A DNA stretch of 64,000 nucleotides from Xenopus tropicalis (lineage: Eukaryota > Chordata > Amphibia > Anura > Pipidae), in assembly GCF_000004195.4 (NCBI RefSeq), contig NC_030678.2, positions 90,426,404 to 90,490,403 on the forward strand. Direction: 5' to 3'. Each line of letters begins with the position of its first letter. Within the stretch, counting starts at the first letter, position 1. Shown piece by piece: positions 9,576 through 21,500 of the stretch. A program made the translations under genes and the position numbers. Under the pieces are notes generated by a model. The model made no database searches, was not told the origin of the DNA, and saw only the letters and a program-made list of their open reading frames with translations.

Positions 9576-12500
9576 GTGGGTAACAGTACTCTTACCTATT
9601 CCTACAGCAGTGTGTAGTTATGTTTAATAGGTATCAAGCATGGGGCCCTGCAAATACAGGGGTGTATTTACAGTTTGTGCTGACTCTTGATTGATAACAA
9701 CCTCAACAGCCCCCTAGTTTGACATTGTTTTTATTTATGAACCTATAATAATGTCACCAGAGTGAAATTTGGGGATGGGGGGGAAGAATTGCAGCACAGG
9801 ATTCTCCTAATAGGCAGCCTTCAGCTGGCTGCAAACAGCAATTGCAATTGCAAGAATTGCGGCACAGGATTCTCCTAATAGGCAGCCTTCAGCTGGCTGC
9901 AAACAGCAGGAGAATAACAGCACAGGAGACAGAACGGCTGCTTCTCCTCAGTCAGTACAAAGGGCAGGAAGGGGACTTTTTATGGCATTTCAAATTGAAA
10001 GTTAAAGCGAAGGGATGAAACTTGGCAAGTTGTTTGCAGGAACACCCCCTAGTCTGTAACCAGTTTTACCTCTAAAGTCAGCAGGGTAGACCACACTCAC
10101 AAAAAAAAAAAAAAAATACCATGTGCACTGCTGCCCCCTGGAGGCTGCGGCCCTAAGCCCTAAAATTGATCTAAACCACAAATCCCAACAATCCCTAATA
10201 TCCAATCAAGTTCTATTTCATCAAATCAATCAAATTTCATCAATTAAGCCACATGCGGATTCATTAATTAAAAGTATGCCAAAATTCTGTGATAAGAAAT
10301 ATGAACACTCAAATTACTAGCAGAAAAGTAAATGTTTGCCTAAAGTACAGGTCTCTATGCATTCTCACTCGTTTACTATGGTTGCTGTTCTACTTGTTTT
10401 CTGTTTGTGTATGATGGCAAATAACAACAGACATAGTAGAGCCCATTTATCAGTACTAGACAAATTTGCACCTGAGCGTAACTTATAGTGACCAATGAGC
10501 AATTAGCGTTACTCAGCCAGCTCTAGGTAGAACAATAAAGGCAAACATCTAATTGGCTGCCATGGGTTGCTAAGTAGCAGTAAACATGATGTTTGCCTTC
10601 ATTGCTCTACCTGGAGCTGGCTGAGTAAAGCTAATTGCTGATTGGTCACTATGAGTTACTGCCCAGATGCAAATCTGCTTAATATTGATAAATGACCCCA
10701 AGTGTGTAGTGTCAAAAGTATTAAAGGGCCTAATTTTTGCTCTGCAGGGACATCAAGATGCCTTTTATGTTGCAGACCTTGGAGATATAAAACAGAAACA
10801 CTGGCGTTTTATGAAGGAGCTACCTCGAGTTAAGCCTTTCTATGCAGTGAAGTGCAATAGCACAAATGAGGTGCTTCAAATGCTGGCAACTCTGGGTACA
10901 GGATTTGATTGCGCCAGTATGGTAATATACTTTGTTAAACATTCTGATTTCATAGCAGGCTTTAATTATCTGGTTCATATGCAGACATTTTCAAATCCAT
11001 ATTAGAAGACATTGTTGTCTTTTCTTTCAGGGTGAAATAGATATGGTGCTGAGAATGGGAGTGCCAGCTGCTGACATTGTCTATGCCAACCCCTGTAAGC
11101 AGGTATCGCATATCAAATATGCTGCTGCGCATGGTGTGTGCAAAATGACATTTGACTGTGAAGCTGAACTGTTTAAGATAGCAGCCTTTCACCCAAAAGC
11201 AGAGTAAGTTAACAGCAAGTGTAGCCTACATTTCATTTTCCATGTCCTTGTGTTTAAGGAGGCCATCTTGGCCATGGTGTCCTGTAAGCCAGTGTTTTTC
11301 AACCTTTTTTGGGCAAAGGCACACTTGTTTCATGAAAAAAATCACGAGGCACACCACCATTAGAAAATGTTAAAAAATTTAACTCTGTGCCCAGCAGCAG
11401 TGCCCCCCTAGTACATTGGTGCCCAGCAGCAGTGCCCCCCTAGTACATTGGTGCCAAGAGCAGTGCCCCCCTAGTACATTGGTGCCCAGCAGCAGTGCCC
11501 CCCTAGTACATTGGTGCCAAGAGCAGTGCCCCCCTAGTACATTGGTGCCCTGCCTACGGCACACCAGGCAACATCTCGCGGCACACTAGTGTGCCGCGGA
11601 ACAGTGGTTGAAAAACGCTGCTGTAAGCCATATCTGATCCTGACAGCACTCACAGTAATATACACAAAAACACTAACATAAACCAGAAATATTGCAGTTT
11701 CCTGGGAGGAGGATATCATTAAGTAAATAACTAAGGCAGCATAAGTGGAAATTAGTAAGTTTGGATGTTATTTTGTGTCTAATTTAAGGCTACAGTAAAA
11801 AAGGGCATTTTTATTTTAAATGTGTTGCAGTGACCAAAAGGCCAGGGATCATCTTAATATACAAAAAAAAAAAATAATAATAATATATATATATGAGTAG
11901 GTCTAAGCAAAGCATGGCTACTGCTGTCAATGTGAGCAGCAGTGATTACTAACCACTGACATTTGCTGCACCATAGCTTAGCAAAGCACAATGCAAAGAT
12001 ATTTATTTCATTTTTATTTTTACTTATACTGTAAGTACTCAATGCTGCTGCTCAGACAAATTAACACACTGGTTTTGGGAAATGTATCAAATCCTTAATA
12101 CTTTTTGGTTTATCAGGATAATCATTCTGACAGGAAAATGTTGGTAAATAGTAGCAATATGGTAATAATATGATATATTTAAAGCAACTGAAAAGTAGGC
12201 ATCCAGTAAATATAAACTTCACCAAATTGGGCCCACAGGGTCTGACATTGTGTTATGTATTGCAACATTTCAGCCACTACCTAGGGATACTGAAATTGGA
12301 CATTGGACTTCTATGTCCATCACCCCAGGAAAAAAATATATGTATATATAATACACAAGAGTTATTAATATTCTGTAAATTATATCCATATAAGCATTGC
12401 TTAGCAATGTCATCAGGTATATTCAGCACTTAGTGATGTAACTTCTGTTACATAATTCACTGAAACCTGTGTATTATAAAATGTATCCTATATTGTAAAA

Positions 12501-15500
12501 TATGATATTAGAAGTCACCTTGGAGTTCCATGACCTGTATAAAAGCAGTTGACCTTTGGCCTTGTACTTTTATATGGTCATGGAACTCCTCCGTGATTAT
12601 TACTTGTATTGTACAAAAGTGGTTACACTATTCACTATATTACCTATTTTTTTTTTTTTTACAGTGACCCATACTGGTAATTATATTGTATATAAAGTAC
12701 CCCCTATTGTAAAATATAAGTATATTATAACTCATTGATAAATTCCTTGACCATATAAAAGCAGGAGGCCAAAGGCCAAGTGCTTTTATACAGGTCATAG
12801 GACTCCGAGGTAACTTCTAATATCCTCATATTTTTTCAACGAGGGGTACTTTATTCACTATAAAGGTGGTACTTTATGTCTTATAATACACAAGTTTGAC
12901 ACAGTGAGTCATGTGACAGAAATTACATCACTAAGCATGGATTATAACTGGTGACATTACATGGATTGTATGTATTATATCCTTATAAATGCTTGTATTT
13001 ATAGACTGTATGTATTATATCCTTATAAATGTTCTGACATCAGAATGCACCATAAAAGAGACCTATTATGCTATATTTTGCTATACTATTATGATTATTA
13101 CTTAGGCCCAGACAATGGATTCAGGCAATCTATGGATTCTAGCAATTGCCAGAGGGGTTGCTGTAAGATGCCATAGATAGTCACTATTTACTGTGCCTGT
13201 GGGGGGTTATTTGGGCTTTTGGGTTCTTTAAATCTCAGTCTGGTCCTGCTTTGGTCATGGCACTACTACCCCTGGCTGCCACCAGGGCCGGATTTGTGGA
13301 GAGGCCACAAAGGCCCGGGCCTAGGGCGGCAGAAACCTGGGGACGGCATGCCGCCCCGCCGCACCAAAATCTAAAAAGTTTTTTACCCATACGGAGCAAT
13401 GGGGGGACTTCTCCCCACTGCTCCGTATCCAAGTTTGGCCCACTGCGCATGTGCGTGCAAGGCGCCCCGCCCCCCTGTTCGCGCATGCGCACGGAAACCC
13501 CTCTCCCCCTGTATCGCGCATGCGCACTGGGGGGGGGGGGCGTTCGACCGGGGGCGGCCTCGGGGCGGCCAATTTGGAAATCCGGCCCTGGCTGCCACAT
13601 CTACTCAGCCCCCCACTTTGGTGCAACATCTACGCCCTGCTGGTAAAAAAAATATAGATAATATAGTGAATAGGGTACCCCCTGTTGTAAAATACAAGGA
13701 TAATAATAATAATCACCAGCCATATAAAGGTCCAAGGCCAAGTGCTTTTATACAGGTCATGGATTTCAGAGGTGACTTCTAATATCATATTTTACAATTG
13801 AGGATACATTATGTATTATAATATGCATGTTTCAGTGAATCATGTAGCAGAAGTTACACCACTCTGCAGTTTTTTTCTCAACTGGAGTTCAATATTGCCA
13901 CTGGTGTGGTCACAGATGTCAGATATGATTGGGCCAAAATAGCCTGCACAGGGAATAACTGGACAACAAAAGCAGAGTAGTCTGTACACTGTAGGTATTT
14001 GCATATGGGTGGGAGCTACTATGCTGCATTTGTTAACCTGCGTAGTATGATGGTAAAGCTTGTGTGCACAGAACATTACTAACATTTTTAACATATCTAA
14101 CAGCCTCGTGGTTTTATATGGCTATAGAACTCCTCAGTGAGTGAGCACCTGCAGCATTAGGATTAATACATTCTTAGTCTGAAAAAGTGCACGCACTAAA
14201 ATGAATTGTATTTTTACAAATACATTTTTCTCTATTTTTGTACCTAAGAACTGAAAAGCAAGCAAGTATGTCCTGCCCATGTGAAACCCATACTGACACA
14301 GAGAAACACATTTTGCTACCCCTGATCTATGGCCTCACTTGCCAGTTGGGTAAGGCAAAGTCACTGGGATTCAGATACATTCTGTCCTGGAAAAAGGGTC
14401 TGTTTTGTGCCTCATAAACTAAAAAGTTAGTTTAGTGTGTTCTGGTATACAATTTCATATAATCAGCTCCTCTGTCTCCCTTCAATGGCAATGGCAGGTG
14501 CACGTAACTTCAATGGCCACACAATGAACAGCATACAGCACCTTAATATCATATTATAAAGTACACATGGTTTGACCTCAGATACAGCAAGGTTTCAGGC
14601 CCCACTTGGACTTTTATCAAGCTTACCAACCACTAAGTAAGCAAGCCCTTTTTCATACCTCCCAACATTTCATTGAGAGAAAGAGGGACAAAAATATGTG
14701 ACGCGAGTAGTGCGGCAAAAAATGTTTTGGCCACGCCTGCTTTGTGACCACGCCCCACATGCCACACCCACTTTACATGCCCCAGATGTGCCAGTATAAT
14801 CACTAAATAAAAAGAATAAAGGACATATTAACTTCAAACGTGCCAGTATGACTACATTAATTTGATAAAGGCATATTAAAGAAGAAGGAAAGGCTAAGTC
14901 ACTTGGGGGTGCCAAAATGTTAGGCACCCCCAAGTGACTTAGACCGCTTACCTCCTACCCCGGGCTGGTGCCCCTGTATGGAGAAAACAGCACCAGCCCG
15001 GGGTACCTGTAGCTCTTCCTCCTTCCTTCGCCGCGCGCGCATGCGCAGTAGAGTGAAAAGCCGAACTTTGACAGAGAAGTCGTCTTTTTCACTCTACTGC
15101 GCATGCGCCAGACTCCAAGTCAGGGCTTAAGGAAGGCAGAAGGAGGAAGCGCATCGCCCCAGGTGCCCCGGGCTGGTGCGGTTTTCTCCTAACAGGGGCA
15201 CCAGCCCGGGGCACGAGGTAAGCGATTCAAGTCACTTGGGGGTGCTTAACGTTTTAGCACCCCCAAGTGACTTAGCCTTTCCTTTCCCTTTAACCCCAGA
15301 CATGCCAGTAAAATTACTAAATGAAACTGATAAAGGGCATATCAACTTCAGACATGCCAACAGTTCTGTGCATTTTCCAAAGTTATAAACAGGGCCAATT
15401 CCAGTGGTACATAAATCTATGTCATTTCATTCCATTCTTAATCAGTTGAAAGAAAACAATAGTAATGTACCAGTAGAATTTCTAGCCATATTAACAAGGC

Positions 15501-18500
15501 CAGCCTAAGGTTCCCAAACTTATAAGGGCCCCTTTTAAATGTCTGCAAAATTTTATTAATGGATCAGCGATACCTCTGTCTTTTCCTGCATGCTATGCTC
15601 TGCCAGAGATTCCCAGGAGTGAGAGATATATGTTAGGGGTGGAAAGGTGAAACTGTCCAGCACAAAAATAAAGACAGCAGCCTCTTCTGCCTGATAAAAA
15701 ACAGAGCACACCCTCAGGCCCTGACCCGGGTGAGCAAGACCAAGGAGAGGAATGCGAGCCAATGCCGATAGTTGACCCTTGCCTGTCACAAATGCTCCTC
15801 CAAGGACGATTAAACATCAAGGTAAACCTGTGAGCTTGAGTGTAGCAGGGGAGATTCAAGAGTTAAGGGGGCGGGCTTTATTCCCCAGAGCAGAGCAGGC
15901 ACAGAAATCAATTAAATGGCAATGCTGACAAGTGGGACATCTATCAATGAATCCGGGACAGAGGGAAGTGCTATAAATATCGGGACTGTCCCGCTGAAAG
16001 CTTTATAGACAACATTATTTCGCCATCTACTGGGCACATGTTATGCAAACTTTATACAATGTTAACAAAATCACTGTAAAATATAAAACATTAAAAACCT
16101 CATTAAAATCAACTAAACTTGGAAAACGGCCTGCAAATCATATTCCCTATTCATACCAAGGGTTTAAGGTCTCTGGTCTCTAGTCTCCTCATCCACATTG
16201 CTTGTTTTCTCAACAAAACCTTGGTCATGTCTCCACCCCCTCCACTACCTGATATTTTAATTGTTGGACGCCATGGCACATCTCCACAAAATGAGCCACA
16301 GCTGCTTGTTAGATTTTCTCTGTTTTTATCGCTGATTAATATTCTCTAATTCTTTCACATACTGGACGGCACCACAGGGGCATTTTATCACATATACCAC
16401 AAATGCTGTTGCACATGTATAATAACCCTGAATTTTTATAGGTGTACCCTTTCAGGGGTGGTACACCACCCCTCCATTTTGGTAATATGAACAGCAGTTG
16501 CAGCTCAAACATGGAAATGTGCCATGTTTCACAGTACTCAATACCCTTTGACCACCTTTTCCAGTCCCCAAGTCTGACTCGAGCCTATTGTTCGATTCTC
16601 CTTAAATAACTGGCCAGCAAACTGGAAAATGAGGTTCAATGTTGATAAGTGCAAAGTTATGCATTTTGGTAGAAATAATATAAACGCGAACTATCTACTG
16701 AATGGTAGTGTGTTGGGGGCATCCTTAATGGAGAAGGATCTAGGGGTTTTTGTAGATAACAAGTTGTCTAATTCCAGGCAGTGTCATTCTGTGGCTACTA
16801 AAGCAAATAAAGTGCTGTCTTGTATAAAAAAAGGCATTGACTGAAGGGATGAGAACATAATTTTGCCTCTTTATAGGTCCCTGGTAAGGCCTCACCTTGA
16901 GTATGCAGTGCAGTTTTGGGCTCCAGTCCTTAAGAAGGATATTAATGAGCTGGAGAAAGTGCAGAGACGTGCAACTAAACTGGTTAAGGGGATGGAAGAG
17001 TTAAACTATGAGGTTAGACTGTCGAGGTTGGGGTTGTTTTCTCTGGAAAAGAGGCGCTTGCGAGGGGACATGATTACTCTGTACAAGTACATTAGAGGGG
17101 ATTATAGGCAGTTGGGGGATGTTCTTTTTTCCCATAAAAACAATCAACGCACCAGAGGTCACCCCTTTAGATTAGAGAAACGGAGCTTCTATTTGAAGCA
17201 GCGTAGGTGGTTTTTCACGGTTAGGCCAGTGAGGTTGTGGAATGCCCTTCCTAGAGATGTGGTAATGGCAGATTCTGTTAATGCCTTTAAGAGGGGCCTG
17301 GATGAGTTCTTGAACAATCAGAATATCCAAGGCTATTGTGGTACAGGTATGGGACCCATTATCCAGAATGCTCGGGACCAAGGGTATTCCGGATAAGGGG
17401 TCTTTCCGTAATTTGGATCTCAGTACCTTAAGTCTACTAAAAAAAATCAATAAAACATTAATTAAACCCAATAGTATTGTTTTGCATCCAATAAGGATTA
17501 ATTATATCTTAGTTGGGATCAATTAAAAGGTTCTGTTTTATTTCTACATAGAAAAAGGAAATCAGTTTTAAAATTTTGAATTATTTGATTAAAATGGAGT
17601 CTATGGGAGACGGGCATTCCGTAATTCGGAGCTTTCTGGATAACGGGTTTCCGGATAAGGGGTCCGATACCTGTACTAATATCTACAGTTAGTACTAGTG
17701 GTTGTATATATAGTTTATGTATGTGAGTGTATAGATTGGTAGGTGTGGGTTGTGTGTGCTGGGTTTACTTGGATGGGTTGAACTTGATGGACTCTGGTCT
17801 TTTTTCAACCCTATGTAACTATGTAACTATCTATGTAAATAAGTGGAGGTTCCCTAAAACTGGTAACCCCTGGTATACCATCTCTCATAAACCCCAGTGT
17901 CTTCAAACAACGTTGGCCATGTGATGGCTCAAAACATTGTAGCGTGTTACAAAGGGAACATGGTTACTCTGTATCTTTATTCGGCATCATATATGATCTT
18001 TCTTTTCTCTTAATTTGTTCTCTTTGTCTCTGTAACAGACTATTTGGATATCCCCTCTAAAGTTTGCATTACATGTGGCCAGTAGATGGCGAAATAATGT
18101 TGTCTATAAAAAGCTTGCTTACTCCGTGGTTGGTAAGCTTGATAAAAGGCCAAGCGGGGCCTGAAACATTGCTGTATCTGAGGTCCAGCCATGTGGCATT
18201 AGGCAAAAAATTATTTTTGGGGTTGACATGTCCTTTAATAAAGGCTTTCTCATGATATTAAGTTGCTGTATGCTGTTCATCGTGGTCCTTTGTATACAAT
18301 CCACCAATAAAATCCCTAGATTTCTCCTACTGAAAAAAATGCAATTGAGTGCCTCTCTACTGTTGTATTCAACAACCAATTTCATTTAAATGCAGGATGA
18401 TTCTCCGCATTGCAACAGATGACAGAGACGCTTGGTGTGCCCTCAGTTCTAAATACGGTGCTCTTGTGGAGCAATGTGAGGATCTTCTAAAGACAGCAAA

Positions 18501-21500
18501 GAACCTCAATATCCAAGTAATTGGCGTGAGGTATTTACATTATAACAGAATCATTTCCAGTTTTCTAATGTCCTTTCTGATTTCTCCACTGTCCCTGATA
18601 TTTTCCTCCTAGTTTGACCTAATCCTGTCCCAGTTTCCTCTCATAACTTCCAGCCCTTCCCATCTCTTGATTCATCCTTGTAGCTCAATCTACATCTAAG
18701 GGCTCTGGCACACGGGGGAGATTAGTCGCCCGCGATTAACTCCCTGTTCGCGGGCGACTAATCTCCCCGAGTTGCCTACCCCTGCCATCCCACCGGCGAA
18801 CATGTAAGTCGCCGGCGGGATGGCAGACGCGGCGGGGCGATTTTCCGGCTTCTCAGAGGACATGTAATTAGTTTATCAGCTCTTCCTGTGCGCTGTAGGA
18901 CCAGTACATGCTAAGTGAAACTGATTTAAACTTCTGGTTTAGTGCAAGGAATAACAATAACCATAGACATGCTCAGCACATAAATAAACCATATATATCA
19001 ACATCAATACTAATTGTAGATTTGAGCATCACAATAGCCTTGGATATTACCGTATATACTCGAGTATAAGCCGATCCGAATATAAGCCAAGGTACCTAAT
19101 TTTACCTAAGAAAACTGGAAAAACTTATTGACTCGAGTATAAGCCTAGGGTGGGAAATGCAGCAGCTACTGTTAAGTTTCAATAATTAAAATAAATACCA
19201 ATAAAATTACATTAAATGAGGCATCAGTGGGGTATATGTTTTTAAAGATTTATTTCAAAGAAAAACAGTTAACTAGCTCTGTAAGTGGAGAAGAGGGTCA
19301 ACAAAAACAATATCGTATCAACAATAATACTGTAAGAGTACTACCCCCTTAGCTCAATCAGCAACCAAGCTAAAACACGATCCTTTAAAACTATATATAG
19401 TTTATATAGAATATAAAGTGCAGTGTCTAGTGCAGAATAGGAAAGGTGAGGATGGTAGGTGAAGATGAATTTTCATCTGAAAGGACCCATGGCACCCGAC
19501 TCAAGTATAAGCCGAAGGGTGACTTTTTCAGCACATTTTTGGTGCTGAAAAACTAGGCTTATACTAGAGTATATACAGTATGTTTGTTCAAGAAATCATC
19601 CAAGCCCCTCTCTTAAAGGCATTAACAGAATCTGCCATCACAACGTTACTAGGAAAGGCATTCCACAACCTCACTGCCCTCAACGTGAAAAACAACCTAC
19701 GCTGCTTCAAATGGATTTTTTCATCCCTTGAGTCAATGCCCTTTTTTATGCAAGGCAGCACTTTATTTGCTTTAGTAGCCACAGAATGACACTGCCTGGA
19801 ATTAGACAACTTGTTACCTACACAAATCCCCATATCCTTTTTAATTAAGGATGCTCCCAAACCACTACCATTTAATGTATAACTCACATTTATATTATTT
19901 CTACCAAGTGCATAACTTTGCACTTATCAACATTGAACCTCATTTTCCATTTTGCTGCCCAGTTTTCCAATTTTGTTAAATCTCTCTGCAAAGTTGCAGC
20001 ATCCTGCATGGAACTTATAGTTTTGCACAATTTAGTATGATCAGCAAAAATAGAAACTGTACTTTCTATGCCCACCTCCAGGTCATTAATAAACAAGTTA
20101 AAAAGCAAAGGACCAAGGACAGACCCCTGCAGTACTCCACTAACAACACTGGTCCAATTAGAAAATGTTCCATTTACCACCACTCTTTGTAAACTATCCT
20201 TCAGCCAGTTTTCTATCCAAGTACAAAAATTATGTTCCAGGCCAATATTTCTCAATTTTATCATTAAGTGTCTGTATTTAGCAAAGTCCAAGTAGATGTC
20301 ATCTGCTGCCATTCCAGCATTAAGGTTACTGCTCACCTCCTTATAAAAGGAAATTAAATTAGTCTGGCAAGATTTGTTATGCATAAAACCATGCACAAAC
20401 TCGTAGTATTGTGTTTTGCAATGTAATCAAGTATCCTATCCCTTATTACCCCTTCCAAAAGTGGTCTATATAAGAGGGAACCCAGTGGGACATTTCTTTA
20501 TTGGCAAATGTAAGCTTGTAAGCATGTGCCAGAAACCTAAGTTCCATTAGAGCAACCTGATCTGAGGAAACACATCAAAAAGGAATACAGAAGGAAAGGG
20601 CCAAGCATTATTGTATTGTTTTTCTATTGTTAATATTGTGAGCTGTATGAACTACTGATAGGGTTGCCAACTGGCCGGCGTTTCACTGGCCTAGCTGGTA
20701 AAACACCAGCCAAAGCCAAGGCCAGTATTACAGACTTACCAGTAATGTACTTGCCTATAAATTTGTAATACTCTTGTTCTGCCCCTGGCCTGCCTACATA
20801 AACTCTGATTATCTCTTTTGTGTCAGAATGGTCCAGAATCATTGACAAGTCCTACTCCTTTATGTCACTGGCCCTAACCCCTACAATACTGGTCTGCCCA
20901 CCAGCGATCCCTGGTTGGTAGGTTTATTTCTAAAAGGTGGCAACCCAAACTACTGAGACCTGGAAAAGCTGTGGTATAGACTGTGAATAAAGTTGTTACT
21001 AAGCTCTGCAAGAATGTGTAGACCTCCATTTTTCCATTCTAAGGGGTAGATTTAACAAAGGCTGATATTGCATTTTTTGTTTTTAGGAGCCAATCACATA
21101 TACATATGTAAAGTTTCTATGGGAGATATTCCCATTTTGGGTCTGTAAGTTGGCATTTCTGCTGATTGGTGGAGGTTCTTGAGGTGAACACTGCTGTTCC
21201 GATAAGCTTCCATAAGCTACCTCCTTGATATATAACTGAGGATTTAAACAGGAAATACACTGTTCCCATAAGGAGCTCTGCAGGGCAGGATGCAAAAATA
21301 CACAGTGGTTTGCACCCAGTTTTAGTCATAGTCATACTTGCTGATTTTAGCACTCACCTTAATGTCATCTGATAATTAAATCAGTTGACTGTATGCGGAG
21401 AAGCAAAATACTTAAAAAATACATTTTTACTAATACAAATAACCAAAATAGAATGGGTTTCTGGCATGTAGAGATCAATATTTTTAAATGGTAAAATGTT

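Larger units (their letters stand above)
14508..16560 (-). mobile_element. Penelope-like element, 3' part (split by a later insertion)
   Basis: Read on the - strand, about 16355-16450 encodes a GIY-YIG endonuclease fragment: a [15 protein letters not shown] motif, the hallmark 'VVY.I.CPCG' of Penelope-like elements. The downstream (lower-coordinate) sequence holds the usual GATAAAAGTCCAAGTGGGGCC...GAAACC..GCTGTATCTGAGG 3' region at 14565-14620. A 1.35-kb repeat (14655-15997) splits the element. An inverted copy of its 3' end lies at 18040-18290. The frame is decayed. Confidence 0.7.

Noticed and set aside
10667..10747. ORF extension upstream of copy B exon 2 with an ATG at 10667
   Set aside because: It lies in MITE sequence and the branch-point region before a good acceptor; exon 1 at 9435-9575 supplies the matching N terminus in the right phase.
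11379..11564. Repetitive ORF on the - strand with a [13 protein letters not shown] repeat
   Set aside because: It is the internal minisatellite of the 11290-11620 hAT MITE.
13235..13782. Several overlapping ORFs of 70-130 codons on both strands
   Set aside because: They lie in a GC-rich hAT MITE with a perfect 8-bp target duplication; high G+C explains the lack of stops.
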